A DNA stretch of 64,000 nucleotides from Calamus simplicifolius. Taxonomy: Eukaryota; Streptophyta; Magnoliopsida; Arecales; Arecaceae. The DNA lies in contig UESW01004566.1 in the NCBI GenBank assembly GCA_900491605.1, positions 501,584 to 565,583 on the forward strand, read 5' to 3'. The notes under the pieces are model-generated. The model worked only from the letters and a program-made list of their open reading frames with translations, searched no databases and was not told where the DNA came from. Positions 24,561 through 36,648 of the stretch are shown in pieces (positions within the stretch are counted from its first letter, which is position 1; the number at the start of each line of letters is the position of its first letter). A program made the translations under genes and the position numbers.

Positions 24561-25024
24561 AGGAAGAAGAAGAAGAAGAAAAGAGGGAAAGAAAGAAAAA
24601 TAGGAAGGGTGGCGGCCGGCCAGTCATCGACGGCCGGCCAGGCAGCCCCAGGAGAGGTGGCGGCAACCCTTGGCCACCGGCACCTTCCCCTGGTTCGAGT
24701 GAACCAGGGGCTGAAACAGGGGAGGCTGCAAGGAGGAATATTAGGGCTGGGCATGGGCTCGGTTCAACCCATTCACTCCCTTTTTTTCTTTTTTTTCTTT
24801 TTGAAAATAAGGGGTTTTGCTTTCTAAAGGCTTAATTGGAAAGTTTATAAAGATAAAGTTTATCTCTAGATCATCAAAGAAGCCCCACAAACCCGTGTTT
24901 TAATTTATATTGATAAAGTTCTTTTTAAAAAAATAAGTTGATTGTTGATTTATTTTAAATAAAAAAGACTAAAGAGAGTTTATATGTTTTTTAACATAAT
25001 ATTTTTTCTATTTTAGGAACATAG

Positions 25025-25674
25025 ATGGTGGATTCATCAGACATGAAAAGTAAGTCCAAAGAGATTGATGACAAAGCAAAGGAAGCTGAACCACTGTAAG
25101 TTATTATTTATCTTTTTAATTTGCTTGCCATCTTACAAATTTTTTTACTTCTATGTGGTTTGATAAATTTAATTAGTTTGTTAGATAAAATTAATTATAT
25201 TTATTGATTTAATTAACTAGTTACTAGTATTTTTTAAATTTAAATAGACTAGATAAGTTATGGTACTCTGCTGATAGATGTCCAAAAAGATATGAGGATG
25301 GTGTCGAAGTTTTTTTGAATCATATTAAAAGAAATTTAGGTGACCCTAGTTCCATACAATGTCTATGCATAAAATATGGGAATATAAAAGTTTATGATAT
25401 CACAGTGGTTAAAGATCATCTTTTTTATAATGGTATCGACTCAAGTTATGACGTATGGATATGGCATGGCAAAAACATATGTAATATTGAGGAAGATAAG
25501 TGTACCTTAGATGCTGAAGAATGTTATCTTCAATACAATGATGCTTAGAATGCCTTTGTCAGTAGGTATAATTCTCCAGAATTTCAGGAATGGTGTAGCA
25601 AAGTGAAAGAGCAAAAAGCAATGAGTATCGACATCATTCATCTAGGCATGGATTTGTTAATGTGAAAGAAAATA
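25025..25674 (+). pseudogene. CACTA transposase-associated domain remnant
   Basis: ATG 25025 opens a short acidic/lysine-rich exon (to 25095) that joins in frame, through a GT-AG intron, to 25248. The next exon encodes KLWYSADRCPKRYEDGVEVF, CIKYGNIKV and VWIWHGKN, the pattern of the Transpos_assoc domain found at the N-terminus of CACTA transposase genes. An in-frame TAG ends it at 25546-25548, and related sequence continues to about 25674 with a frameshift. The usual second zinc-binding cysteine (CxKC) is replaced by tyrosine. Confidence 0.78.
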
Positions 25675-26131
25675 TAGTAAGTATTAAATATTTAGTTCTA
25701 TATTGTTGAGTAATTATTAGCTAATTTTTTATTAATATATTCGTTGTCTAATAATTATAGAAAAAAGAGATAGGCATCGATGAAGACATTGGACGAAGTG
25801 TTGTATGGAAAGTTGTTTATTCAAAAGGTGATGGTTCTGATAGTGAAGTCATACAGAAGATTGTAAGTAAATCTATTATTGCTCATTTAATAGCTAATTA
25901 TAGATTCTTTTATAACTTCCTAATGTATAGTTCGTTTTGTCTACATATCAGGATGAATATACAATGAAGGTGAAAGATGGATCAATACAAGAATCGGAAC
26001 AAAAAGATATACTATGAATGGCATTGAAAAATTCCGAACATGGTGGTCGAGTAAGGAGTTGGAGGCATGGTTACCCCTAAAACCTATTTCAATCTTTCGA
26101 AAAGAACAAAAAAAGTAAACTCTTACAACAT

Positions 26132-26740
26132 TTGTTAGAAGAACAAAAAATACTGAATCAACAAAGAGAAGATGCTGAGGAAAGAAAATCATTACTTGAT
26201 CAGCTATGTCTACTTCATGAAGAAAATACAAAGTTGAGAAAAATTTTAAAAATTGCTGCAAGTGCTCAATATGTTTCAGACAAAGATAGCTGCTGCTCAG
26301 TTAAAAAACTGTATCCAAATAAAATTGTTGCTGATTCTGATATATAAAATGATGAAAATATAGAATTTATTACCATTGGACAAAGAAACATGCAAACGGT
26401 ATGTTAATATTTACTTATATTTGTAGCATTTTATTTAAATTCATATTACTTATATTTCTAATGTTATTGCTTTGAAGAAAAAACCATGCAAATTGGCAGT
26501 AGAATCTATTAATAATATAATTGGATATGGTACAGTGATTGAAAATGTAGCACCAAACTCTATTGTACATGGATTTCCTTTGGGTATTCATAATTATCGT
26601 GTATCTATTGATGTTTATTTTGACGATGATGCTCTCCTTCAATAATAATTGGTGATGATCTTGTGAAAGTTAAGGATTTTGTTGGTTCTCATGTTGCATG
26701 GCCTCGATCATTTGTTATTGATGATCAAGTCAAGGTATCT
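26132..26740 (+). pseudogene. CACTA accessory gene middle part: coiled coil and DUF8039-like segment
   Basis: 26132-26347 encodes a heptad-like, Leu/Glu/Lys-rich stretch (LEEQKILNQQREDAEERKSL), a likely coiled coil. After an intron, 26480-26640 encodes PCKLAVESINNIIGYGTV and VHGFPLGIHNYRVSIDVYF, which resembles the DUF8039-type segment common in plant CACTA genes with a Ulp1 domain. A stop follows at about 26643; the reading continues (VKDFVGSHVAWP) after a frame change. Confidence 0.6.
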
Positions 26741-27169
26741 TAAATCTTTTAACTTATCTATAAATTTATGATTAATTTATATTAATAAACTATTTGTTAT
26801 ATAACATATGTGAATTGCATTTTATTATTATGAACAGGCTAAGATTATCCCACAAAAGTTACAAATAGAAAACAAAGAAAAGGGTCCATGAAGTTTGTCA
26901 TATTTAAAGAATCACTTGCAAAAAGTTTGGAAGATAAAATACAATAATTGTGGTATTGGATGTTGGTGTCTTTGGTCATGAACGGGTCTGTTATATTATT
27001 CGAGAAGATATCTATAACTTTTGCTCAATGAAGAAGACTACTTCTAGTTGTATTGTACTATATATGAGGTAATAATATATTTTTATATTTTTTGCGTTTC
27101 ATATGCAATTACTATATGTTATAAGTTTTTAATAAAAATTATGGAATTGAATAATTTAATTTGTGTAGC

Positions 27170-27800
27170 TATTTGTGCATCCAACTCAAAAAATCAAAAT
27201 TGCTCAACATGTATGGCTTCATAGACCCTGAACAGATCTTTATATACTCTGGATCGGCTGGAGCACGATCAAATTTGATTGCTAAAAGATTAGAGTATTA
27301 TTATGTGGATCAATTGTTTCTAGCTCCTTAATAAAAATTGATACTTTTGATATTAAGTTGTTGATTATTGTTATTATGTTTATGAAGAGATCATTGGTCC
27401 TTGGTTGTTATTGACCCTTATGGGGATAAAGTGTATTTTTGTGATTCAATGGGAAAAGAATTGAAAGATGTTATTAATACGTAAGTATTTATTTCTTTTT
27501 AATTTTATAGTAATTTGCTTGGATTATATCATTTAAGTCTCACACTATTATTATACTTTGTTAAATTAGTACATTCAAAATATACAATGCTAAAGCTGAC
27601 CGAGTTGCAAGAAAAATACTTACTTGGGAGTCAGTTAAGATATATTGAGTTGCACATTCTTTTTAATAATTTATAAAATTAGATCTTATTTGTTTGAATC
27701 TTATAAAAACTTTTAAATTTATTTTTCAAGTGTCCTAAGCAACCATCAGGTGTTGAATGTGGCTATTATGTCATCATGTATATGAAGGAGATCATTTAGA
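27170..27800 (+). pseudogene. Ulp1-like C48 peptidase remnant in the CACTA element
   Basis: 27389-27480 encodes DHWSLVVIDPYGDKVYFCDS, containing the histidine (codon 27392-27394) and the aspartate of a C48 triad. 27731-27790 encodes CPKQPSGVECGYYVIMYMKE, with the catalytic cysteine in ECGYY (codon 27758-27760). Introns separate the pieces and stops interrupt them. Many plant CACTA and Mutator elements carry such domains. Here it is a fossil rather than a host SUMO protease gene. Confidence 0.78.
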
Positions 27801-28289
27801 ATTATATCATTTCAACCGATGAAAAGTGGGCTATTATTGCGTACGTGATTCATATAATTAATAATTTTTATGGTTTTAGATTTTTATGTCATGTATTATT
27901 TAGTGCTCTTTTTTTAAGTAATTATGTGAAAAAGTATGTTATTATTGCGTACATAATTCATATAAGTAGTACTTTTTATGGTTTTAAATTTTTGTGTCAT
28001 ATGTTATTTAGTACTCTTTAGTGCTCTTTTCTGATTAACTTATGTATATATGCAGTTTAGCAAGAAGAAAACTTATAAACAAGAAGAGATCGACATTATG
28101 CATAGAAAATGGGTCGAGTACTTGCAAGGTTTCATTTGAAAAAATGTTATGGAAACGTTTATTAAAGTTTGGATTATTTGAAAATATTATGGATTTTGTA
28201 TGACAGTATTGATATTTCAATTCAATGTATTTTAGGTTTTTTGGAATTAAAAGTATATATTTGTATGACAGAATTGGATATTATACTAT

Positions 28290-28965
28290 ATTTTTAATAT
28301 AAAAACGTAGTCTAAATGTACATAATAGACTATATTTTCTGATGAAAAAGTAGTTTAAATATATTTAAAGACTATATTTTTTTGCCTTTTAACTACAGTT
28401 TCTGATAAAAACGTAGTCTAAACGTATTTAAAGACTACGTTTTATTGACTTTTAACTATATTTTCTAATAAAAATGTAGTCTAAATATATTTAAAGACTA
28501 CATTTTTTGACTTTTAACTATAATTTTGGATAAAATCGTAATCTAAATGTATTTAAAGACTACGTTTTATGACTTTTAACTACATTTTTTGATAAAAATA
28601 TAGTCTAAATATATTTAAAGACTACGTTTTATTAACTTTTAACTATATTTTCTAATAAAAATGCAGTCTAAATATATTTAAAGACTACGTTTTATTGACT
28701 TTTAACTACATTTTCTAATAAAAACATAGTCTAAATGTATTTAAAGACTATTTTTTAACTTTTAACTATAATTTCTAATAAAAATAGTCTTTTGTACAGT
28801 TATAGACTACATTTTCTAATAAAAACGTAGTCTAAATGTATTTAAAGACTATGTTTTTTTGACTATTAACTATGTCTAAAAATGTAGTCTAAACGAGGGA
28901 CTTTTAACTACACTCACCTATACTACGGTTTAGAAAATATAGTCTATATATAAAAACTACGCTTT
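28290..28965. repeat. Right sub-terminal repeats of the CACTA element (about 62-bp unit, about 10 copies)
   Basis: Units of the form AAAGACTACGTTTTATTGAC then TTTTAACTA, followed by TAATAAAAACGTAGTCTAAA. The core ACTACGTTTT is shared with the left array, but unit length and spacer differ between the two ends. Confidence 0.9.
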
Positions 28966-29002
28966 TTAGACATGGTCTAATTAACTTTTTGTAGTAGTGT
29001 AT

Positions 29003-30099
29003 ATCACTTTTTTTAGTCCAGATGGATTGATCAGATGGGAAATGGATTTCCAGTCCTTCCTGTTTCATCGTCTAATAAAGTCTCACTGCCAATAATGACC
29101 TTCTTATCAGGCCAATAATAGATGATGAGATTTGGTTGGCTTTATGGGATCTTGGGCCTAATAAGGCCTTTGGGCCAGATGGGTTCCCGCCATTCTTCTT
29201 CCATCACTATTGGGGTATTATGGGACAGGATGTGGTGTAGGCAATTCAGCTTATTTTCCATTCTAAATCCATTCCCTTTGACTGGAATCAAACTTTCATT
29301 ATTAAGGTGCCTAAACACCTTGATGCCTGCAGTCCTCAGCACTACCAGCCCATTATCCTGTGCACCAACTTATATAAGGTATGCACGAGACTCTTAGTCA
29401 CCCGCCTCCAAAATGTGGTTCACGTCTTATTTCTATAGAGCAGGGGGCTTTCATTAGAGGGTGCAGCATCACTAATAATGTGCTGATAGTCAGGAATTCA
29501 TACATGATCTTCAGCGATCCTCAGCCCGACAGTGCCTTATGGTTGTCAAGTTGGATATGGAAAGAGCTTAAAACAGACTGAGCTAGGCATTTTTGTGTCG
29601 AACACTCCCTGAGTTCGGCTTTGCAGGTTTCTTTATTGATTGGATGATGGCTTGTGTCGATAAGTCGTCATTCTCTCTAATTATTAATGGTAGCCAGACG
29701 GAGTTCTTCCACTCTACTGTGGGGCTGCATCAGGGATGTCCTCTATCCCCTTTCTTGTTCGTCCTATCTACTGATGATCTGTCTCATGCATTCTATCGGC
29801 ACAGCATGAATTACGACTTGCCCCCTCTCTGTGGGCCCACATGGCTCCTTACTGTCTTACCTCCTCTTTGCTGATAATGGTATATGTTTGGCCATGCTAC
29901 TATCCATAATGCGTCAACCTTCGCATCCATCATTCAATCTTATTGTCGGGCCTTTGATCAGAAGGTTAATTGCACAAATCCATGATCTGTTTCAGCCCAA
30001 AGACTAATCCTTCCATAAGGGGGCTATCATTCAAACTTTGGGCATCACAGCTCAGGCCGATCGGTTATCTTACCTGGGGATTCCTGTTATGGGGAGACG
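29003..30099 (+). pseudogene. LINE ORF2, reverse transcriptase part, broken
   Basis: Continues the LINE after the CACTA TSD. Recognisable L1 RT blocks are ALWDLGPNKAFGPDGFPP (about 29135), GAFIRGCSITNNVLI (about 29450), KLDMERA followed by a stop (about 29550) and HQGCPLSPFLFVL (about 29730). The catalytic FADD block near 29866 reads LLFADNG, so the second catalytic aspartate is Asn. At 30099 the reading is cut by the left LTR of the Sirevirus-type element. Confidence 0.82.
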
Positions 30100-30295
30100 T
30101 ATTGGAAAAATTATTAAGAAATTATTTACCCAATTATTGATTTTTATGATTAACAAAAGCCATGAGTATATTCCTTGTGTTTCTGATAGATTTGATAAGT
30201 GTTTCAGGAATTAAGATCGGTTATTTATCCACATGGTACTTAGAAATCAGTTTTGAATTGAATTTCAATGGAATTTATTTAAGTTCAGAACTTGG

Positions 30296-30656
30296 AGCCG
30301 ACACCTAGAACCACTCGAGCCGACTCCAGAGCGTATCAGAATAGTTCAGAATTTTGGCACGGTTCGAGCCGACACCCAACCTGCGGAGCCGACTCTAACC
30401 TGAGATACAGGAAACTGTTTTCTGCTTCAGAAGCTGGAGCCGACACATGGATTTCGAGAGCCGACTCTAACATAATTCATAGAGACTATGTTTTCGGAGC
30501 AATTCTTGGAGCCGACACTTCAAAAATCGGGAGCCACTCCAGTCAGTGGTGAGTCGACACCTTGTAAAGACGGAGCCAACTCCACGTCGAATCGATTTTT
30601 GCTATTATTAAAAAGACGATCTGAAGCCGACACATAAAAGTTGGAACCGACTCCAA
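30296..30656. promoter_or_regulatory. U3 cluster of GCCGAC / GGAGCCGACTCC repeats
   Basis: GAGCCGACACC-like and GAGCCGACTCC-like words alternate at spacings of about 20-50 bases: near 30296, 30318, 30368, 30386, 30438, 30460, 30510, 30551 (mutated), 30623 and 30646. The second form is nearly palindromic. The core GCCGAC equals the DRE/CRT core bound by plant DREB/CBF factors. Repeated palindromic motifs are also known from non-coding parts of Sireviruses. Which explanation holds is not decided here. Confidence 0.65.
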
Positions 30657-30804
30657 CCTGTCAATGACAATTTTCAAATGTGCCAGATCAGCTCTAACAG
30701 ATATATTTTTCCACCTAACTCTCAACGGATATATTTCTTGCGTGGAGAATCATCCAAGGTATATTTCAACGGCTATTTTCTCACCTAATCTTGGATTGAA
30801 AAAT

Positions 30805-30813
30805 CTATAAAAG
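30805..30813 (+). promoter_or_regulatory. TATA box of the Sirevirus-type LTR
   Basis: CTATAAAAG about 150 bases downstream of the repeat cluster. The 3' LTR has a slightly altered counterpart at about 39643 (TTATAAAAAG). Confidence 0.75.
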
Positions 30814-31655
30814 GGGGATTCGTCCGTTCGACATAAGAGATAGAAAAGGAAGAAAAAAAGAGAAAAATATCGAAAAAATCGAGAGATATATCCAGTGAGA
30901 AAGAGAGAGAAAAATCTCTGAGTCCACGTCTATCATTCAAAGAGAGATTCAAGAGAAATCTCAAGCCCTAAAAGTTCAAATTCGGAGGATTCTCAAAGGA
31001 GAAGAGAAGAAGAGCAAAAGCCCTATTTCCTCAAAGTTCTCTCCAACAGATTTTGGTCAAGAATCAGAGCTGAAGCTTGATTCATCTATTCAAAAGAGAG
31101 GAGGAAAAGAAGAAAAGAAAAAAGCTCAAATCCACTTGGCTTCAATCAGGATTTTCTTATCCTTGTTTATTTACATTACATATTTGCTCATTTAAGGAGC
31201 TTTACATTGTTGTAAACATTAAATTGATTGTTGTTTACTAATTCAATCAGGGGGATTGAATTAGTTGAGGTAGTTTACCTCGAGGACAAGCTAGTTTAGC
31301 TTGGGTTAAGGTTTTGTGCTGGTGAACCTGTGAAAACCGGCTGGGTTCGTTGTGATCCCGTGTAAAACAAGTTAGAGTTATGAGCTTGTAAAACAACTCA
31401 ACTGTAATCAGGGGATTATAGTATGGACCCAAGAGTTGCTTGGAGTGGACGTAGGTGTGGCTAACACCGAACCACTATAAATCTTTGTGTTTGTCGTGCT
31501 TTGACTCTCTCTCTTTCTATCTTCTTCATATTGTGCATAGTAGTTATTAATTCGCTTCACTTGTGTACTTTTGTTAAGAAATCATTTTTAAAAGGGTAAA
31601 TTTTTTAAAGAACCCAATTCACCCCCCCTCTTGGGTTGCCATCTGGGCCAACAAT

Positions 31656-31667
31656 TGGTATCAGAGC
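31656..31667 (+). promoter_or_regulatory. Primer binding site (tRNA-iMet type)
   Basis: TGGTATCAGAGC two bases after the 5' LTR, the standard copia primer binding site. Confidence 0.93.
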
Positions 31668-31714
31668 TTGTGCTCATTTTTATTTGATCTAGCAATCAAG
31701 AGTTAAAGATCCAA

Positions 31715-32858
31715 ATGGCAACTCAAGCTGGATCATCTTTTGTTGAAGGTCAATCCACTAATAGGCCTCCTTATTTAATGGCTCTAATTATTCATATTGG
31801 AAAGCAAGAATGAGGATTTTCATTCAAGCTTTAGATTATGAATTGTGGAGTGTCATTACAAATGGACCTAGTACACCCACACACATTGTAGATGGTTCAA
31901 TAGTTCCTAAGCCCGAAAGGGATTGGAATGAGAACGATAGGAAAATGGCTCAGCTTAATGCCAAAGCCATGAATGTTTTATATTGTTCTTTGGATGCAAA
32001 TGAATTCAACAGAATATCTACTTGCATTTCAGCCAAAGAAATATGGGATAGATTAGAAGTTACCCATGAGGGTACTAACCAAGTAAAAGAATCCAAAATT
32101 AACATTCTAGTGCACAAATATGAATTGTTTAGCATGGAACAAACTGAATCAATCTCATGCATGTACACTAGATTTACAGATATTGTTAATGGTTTGAAAA
32201 GTCTTGGTAAGACTTATACTAATTCTAATTTGGTGTGCAAAATTCTTAGGTCTCTTTCAAGATCATGGGAAGCAAAAGTAACTGCAATCCAAGAAGCAAA
32301 GACTTGAATGTTCTACCTTTGGAGGAGCTACTTGGATCCTTGATGACCCATGAGCTGACAATGAAGCAGCATCAAGAGGAAGAAGTCAAGAAGAAAAGAA
32401 TAATTGCACTTAAGGCTGCAGAAAATGAGAAAGCAGCAGTGAAGATGATGATGAAGATGATGAGACAGCTTTCCTTGCTAAAAAATTCAAGAAATTTATG
32501 CAAAGAAGGAGACCCTTCCATAAGAGAAAGTCTGGAATAAAATTGAAGGAGAAAGAGAAAAAAGAAAAGGACAAAAACAAAGAAAAAGACCCTTAATATG
32601 TTATGAATGCAAGAAATTGGGGCACTTTAGATCTGAATGTCCTCAATTAAAGAAGGGATACAAGAAGAAAAAGAAAGCCTATGTTGCAACATGGAGCAAT
32701 AGTGAAGAATCTTCATCCGAAGAAGAACAAAAAGAGGTTGCAATATTGCTTCATGGCAATGACGACAATGAGGTAAGTTCTAAAGCTCTTAATGATGACT
32801 TTACATTTGATGAATTGTATGATGCATTTAATGAATTAGTCAGTGATTTTAAATTTTA
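31715..32858 (+). pseudogene. Sirevirus-type gag, broken
   Basis: ATG 31715 starts MATQAGSSFVEGQ and loses frame after about 22 codons. The gag body (UBN2/DUF4219 type) is then open from 31810 to 32307 and continues in another frame to about 32540. A CCHC zinc knuckle, CYECKKLGHFRSEC, lies at about 32602-32643, followed by a Lys-rich and acidic tail. At least three frame breaks are present. Confidence 0.85.
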
Positions 32859-33379
32859 AGAAAAAAATAAATCTTTGAAAACTGAAAAATTTAAATCTTC
32901 TCAAAGAAAAATGAACTAATTCTTGAAGTCAAAAATCTAAAATCTGAAAATGAAGTTTTGCTAAAAGAAAAAGAATCAATTTCTAATGAAAATATTAACT
33001 TAAAAAAGAAGTTGATAAATATAAGAATATTGTTGATAAATTTACATATAGCTCAGAAAAATTAAATTTACTTTTAAGTAATCAAAGAGCTATTTTGATA
33101 AAGCTGGATTAGGTTATAGACCTCATGAAACAAAAATTTATAAAAAATTTCTTTATTAAGAAAACAGTAAAATGATGTTTCATGTTATTGCTGTAACAAA
33201 AAGGGCATAAATCTTATGAATGCAATTTCAAAAAATCTAATAAGAATTTAATGCTTAAAGAAAAGAAAATATGGGTTCTAAAAGGAACAATTTTATTACT
33301 ACTAACCATGAAGGACCCAAGAAAGCTTGGGTACCTAAACAAAAGAATTGATTATCTTGCAGGAGTGTCTTGCGCCAAA

Positions 33380-34350
33380 GGATCAAAATGAAAGTGGTAT
33401 CTTGATAGTGGCTGCTCAAGGCACATGACGGGTGACAAGGAATCAATTCATCACCTTGAAGATAAAAGAGGAGGAGTTGTTACTTTGGAGATAATGGCAA
33501 AGGCAAATTATGGGATTTGGTAAAATTCAAATAACTCATCCACTTTTAAAGAAAATGTTTTATATGTTGATGGTTTAAAGCATAATTTAATTAGCATTAG
33601 CCAATTGTGTGATAAAGGTTTCAAAGTTCATTTGAAGCTTCTATTTGCACTGTTTCTAATCCCATTGACAATAGCATTATATTTGTTGAAATAGAAATGG
33701 CAATGTATACTTAATTGATTTAGACAATTTGTCTACTAGTAATCATTGCTTAATTGCTGATAATGCTAAGGTTAATGAGATTGGATGGTTATGGCATCGT
33801 AGATTAGGTCATGCAAGCACACACCTAATTTTAAAATTAATTAGAATGGATTTAGTTAAAGGACTTCCAAAACTAGATTTTGAAAATAATAGAATTTGTG
33901 ATGCATGTCAATTTGGAAAACAAACTAGAAATTCTTTCAAATCTAAAATATTGTTTCAACTACTAGGCCACTTGAACTACTTCATATGGACCTTTTTGGA
34001 CCTACTAGAACCACTAGTCTAGGAGGAAAGAAATATGGTCTTGTGATAGTAGATGATTATTCTAGATACACTTGGGTATTATTTTTAGCTCACAAAGATG
34101 AGACTTTCTTGATATTCCTAAAATTCTTCAAGAAAGTCACAAATGAGAAAAACACTACCATAGTGTCTCTTAGAAGTGATCATGGCACAGAATTTGAAAA
34201 TCATCAATTTGTAAAATTCTTATTGAAAATGGTATTCATCATAATTTTTCTGCACCTAGAACACCACAACAAAATGGAGTAGTAGAAAGAAAAAATAGAA
34301 CATTAGAAGACATGGCCCGTACCATGCTATGTGAAAGCCAACTCCCAAAG
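33380..34350 (+). pseudogene. Sirevirus-type protease, GAG-pre and integrase, broken
   Basis: Protease: WYLDSGCSRHMTG at about 33393, with the D-S-G active site intact. The GAG-pre-integrase block (WLWHRRLGHAS, CDACQFGKQ) lies at about 33785-33930. The integrase core starts at about 33986, with DDYSRYTWV and LRSDHGTEFEN, and the last acidic residue lies near 34285 (VVERKNRT in a shifted frame). Several frameshifts of one or two bases separate the pieces. Confidence 0.85.
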
Positions 34351-36451
34351 TACTTCTGGGCGGAAGCTATAAACACAGCATGTTACATCCTTAATAGAGC
34401 TTTAATTAGGCCAATTCTTAAGAAAACTCCCTATGAACTATGGCATAATAGGAAACCTAACATTAGTTATTTTCATGCATTTGGTTGTATGTTTATTCAT
34501 AATAATGGTAAGGACAATCTTTAAAAGTTTGATGCAAATCTGATGAAGGTATATTTTAGGATATTCAACATCTAGTAAAGCATATAGAGTGTTCAATAAG
34601 AAATATTTAATTGTAGAAGAATCAATTCATGTAGTATTTGATGAGTCTTTAGCATCAAGTTCTGAAAGATTGATGATGAGGAAGATACAATTTTGCTTGA
34701 AAGAGATATTAAAAATTAAATATAGATGTATCTTCAGACCATGAACAAGAAGCTAAAGATGATGACTCACCTAAGGATGATGTTATTGATACTACTCATA
34801 ATGATGTAGATCTATCTAGAGATTGGAGATATGCTTATGGTCATCCAAAGATTTAATCATAGGTGATCCATCTCAAGGAGTAAGAACTAGATCATCAATG
34901 AGGAACATCAATAATCATCTTGCATTTGTATCTCATATAGAACCTAAAACTATTGAAGAAGCTGAAAAAGATAGTAATTGGATGTTAGCTATGCAAGAGG
35001 AATTAAATCAATTTACTAGGAATAATGTATGGTCCTTAGTGATAGACCCAAAGGTCATTCTGTTATAGGATCTAAATGGGTATTTAGAAATAAATTAGAT
35101 GAAAATGATATAGTAATTAGAAATAAAGCTAGATTAGTTGCAAAAGGATATAATCAAAAGAAGGAATTGATTTTGATGAAACTTTTGCACCTGTAGCTAG
35201 ATTAGAAGCAATTAGACTATTACTTGCATTTGCATGTCATATGAACATTAATTTATGGATGTTAAAAGTGCATTTTTAAATGGTTTTATAAATAAGAAGT
35301 TTTTGTAGAACAACCACCAGGTTTTGAAGATCATGAATTTTCAAACCATGTTTTTAAATTACACAAAGCACTTTATGGTTTAAAACAAGCACCTAGAGCT
35401 TGGTATGATATTAAGCAAATTTCTAATTGAAAATAATTTTTCTAGAGTAAATGTTGATAAAACCTTATTTTTGAAAAGAAAAGATAAAGATTTATTGGTA
35501 GTACAAATTTATGTAGATGATATTGTATTCGGTGCTACTAACAATCTTTTGTGTCAAGAATTTGCTAAGTTAATGCAGGGTGAATTTGAGATGAGCATGA
35601 TGGGAGAACTCAACTTCTTCCTTGGACTACAAATCAAACAAGAAAGAGAGGGAATTTTCATCAACCAAACAAAGTACATGAAAAAAATTCTCAAGAAGTT
35701 TGGTATGGAACAAGTCAAACCTCTCGAAACAATGAGTCCTTCATGCAAGTTAGATAAAGATGAAGACGGTAAGCCTATTGATCAAAAATATTACAGAGGT
35801 ATGATCGGATCTCTACTTTACTTAACAGCAAGTAGACCTGATATTATGTTTGCAGTGTGTTTATGTGCACGATATCAATCTGAACCTAAAGAATCTCACT
35901 TAATTACAGTAAAAAGAATACTTAGATATCTAAATGGAACTAAAAATGTAGGATTATGGTATTCTAGAGACTCAACGTTAAATTTGATTGCATATTCTGA
36001 TTCTGATTATGTTGGTTGTAAATTGGATAGAAAGAATACAAGTGGTGCATGCCAATTTTTAGGAAGTAACTTAATCTCTTGGTTTAACAAAAAGCAAAAT
36101 TCAGTTGTATTATCAACTGCTAAAGCTGAATATGTTACAGCTGAAAGTTACTGTGCTCAAATCCTTTGGATTAAGCGACAACTTGAAGATTATAGTATAA
36201 CACTTGATAAAACTCCAATTAGATGCGATAATACTAGTGCAATAAACTAACTAAAAATCCTATTCAACATTCACGACTAAACACATTGAAATCAGATATC
36301 ATTTTATTAGAGAACACGTAGCTAATAATGACATTTGTCTTGATTATGTTAGACGGATGAATAATTAGCTGACATTTTTATAAAACCCTTAAGTGAAGAG
36401 AGATTTTGTTATCTTAGAGGAGAATTAGGAGTTTGTGATCCATTGGAATGA
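34351..36451 (+). pseudogene. Sirevirus-type RT and RNase H, broken
   Basis: The RT runs from about 34950 (MQEELNQFTRNNVWSL) to 35800, with the catalytic YVDD in IYVDDIVFGATN at about 35510. The long open stretch 35405-36250 continues into RNase H (YSDSDYVGCKLDRKNTSG, STAKAEYV, CDNTSAI). Conserved C-terminal sequence then continues in changed frames to a TGA at 36449-36451. The longest piece is 281 codons, so this part is the least decayed. Confidence 0.88.
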
Positions 36452-36648
36452 ATTTTAAATCTCCTAGAAATGATTATCTAGATTTCAATCAATTTCTTGA
36501 AAAATCTTTTATGATTCTAAGGAAAACTTATCTAGACTTTTGAACCCTTTGATTCATCACATTCCAAAGTTGATTTATCCAAAATTTAATGACAATCCGG
36601 ACAAGTTTTAGATTCTTGAAAACTCTTTATTTTTCACTAAAACTATCT

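Larger units (their letters stand above)
23310..28999 (+). mobile_element. CACTA (En/Spm) DNA transposon, non-autonomous
   Basis: The termini are inverted: CACTACTACAAAAAGTTAA at 23310 and TTAACTTTTTGTAGTAGTG ending at 28999. The flanking bases are TAT on both sides (23307-23309 and 29000-29002), the 3-bp TSD of CACTA elements. Both ends carry tandem sub-terminal repeats built on ACTACGTTTT. Internal remnants are a transposase-associated domain, a coiled coil and a Ulp1-type C48 peptidase, as in CACTA accessory genes. No TNP2 (Transposase_21) region was recognised, so mobility would have depended on a transposase in trans. It sits inside the LINE endonuclease region. Confidence 0.93.
30100..31653 (+). 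repeat. 5' LTR of the Sirevirus-type element
   Basis: Begins TATTGG (decayed TGTTGG, compare 38932) and ends CCAACA. U3 carries the GCCGAC repeat cluster (30296-30656) and R/U5 begins after the TATA box at 30805. In a 150-base sample I count about 11 differences from the other LTR, mostly transitions. Confidence 0.92.

Noticed and set aside
24057..24835. Several overlapping frames over 100 codons on both strands in the CACTA 5' region
   Set aside because: High GC content and tandem repeats remove stop codons by chance. The frames disagree between repeat units and match no family.
27350..27800. A host SUMO protease (ULP1) gene
   Set aside because: The fragments lie between CACTA termini, contain stops and follow CACTA-specific domains, so they belong to the transposon.
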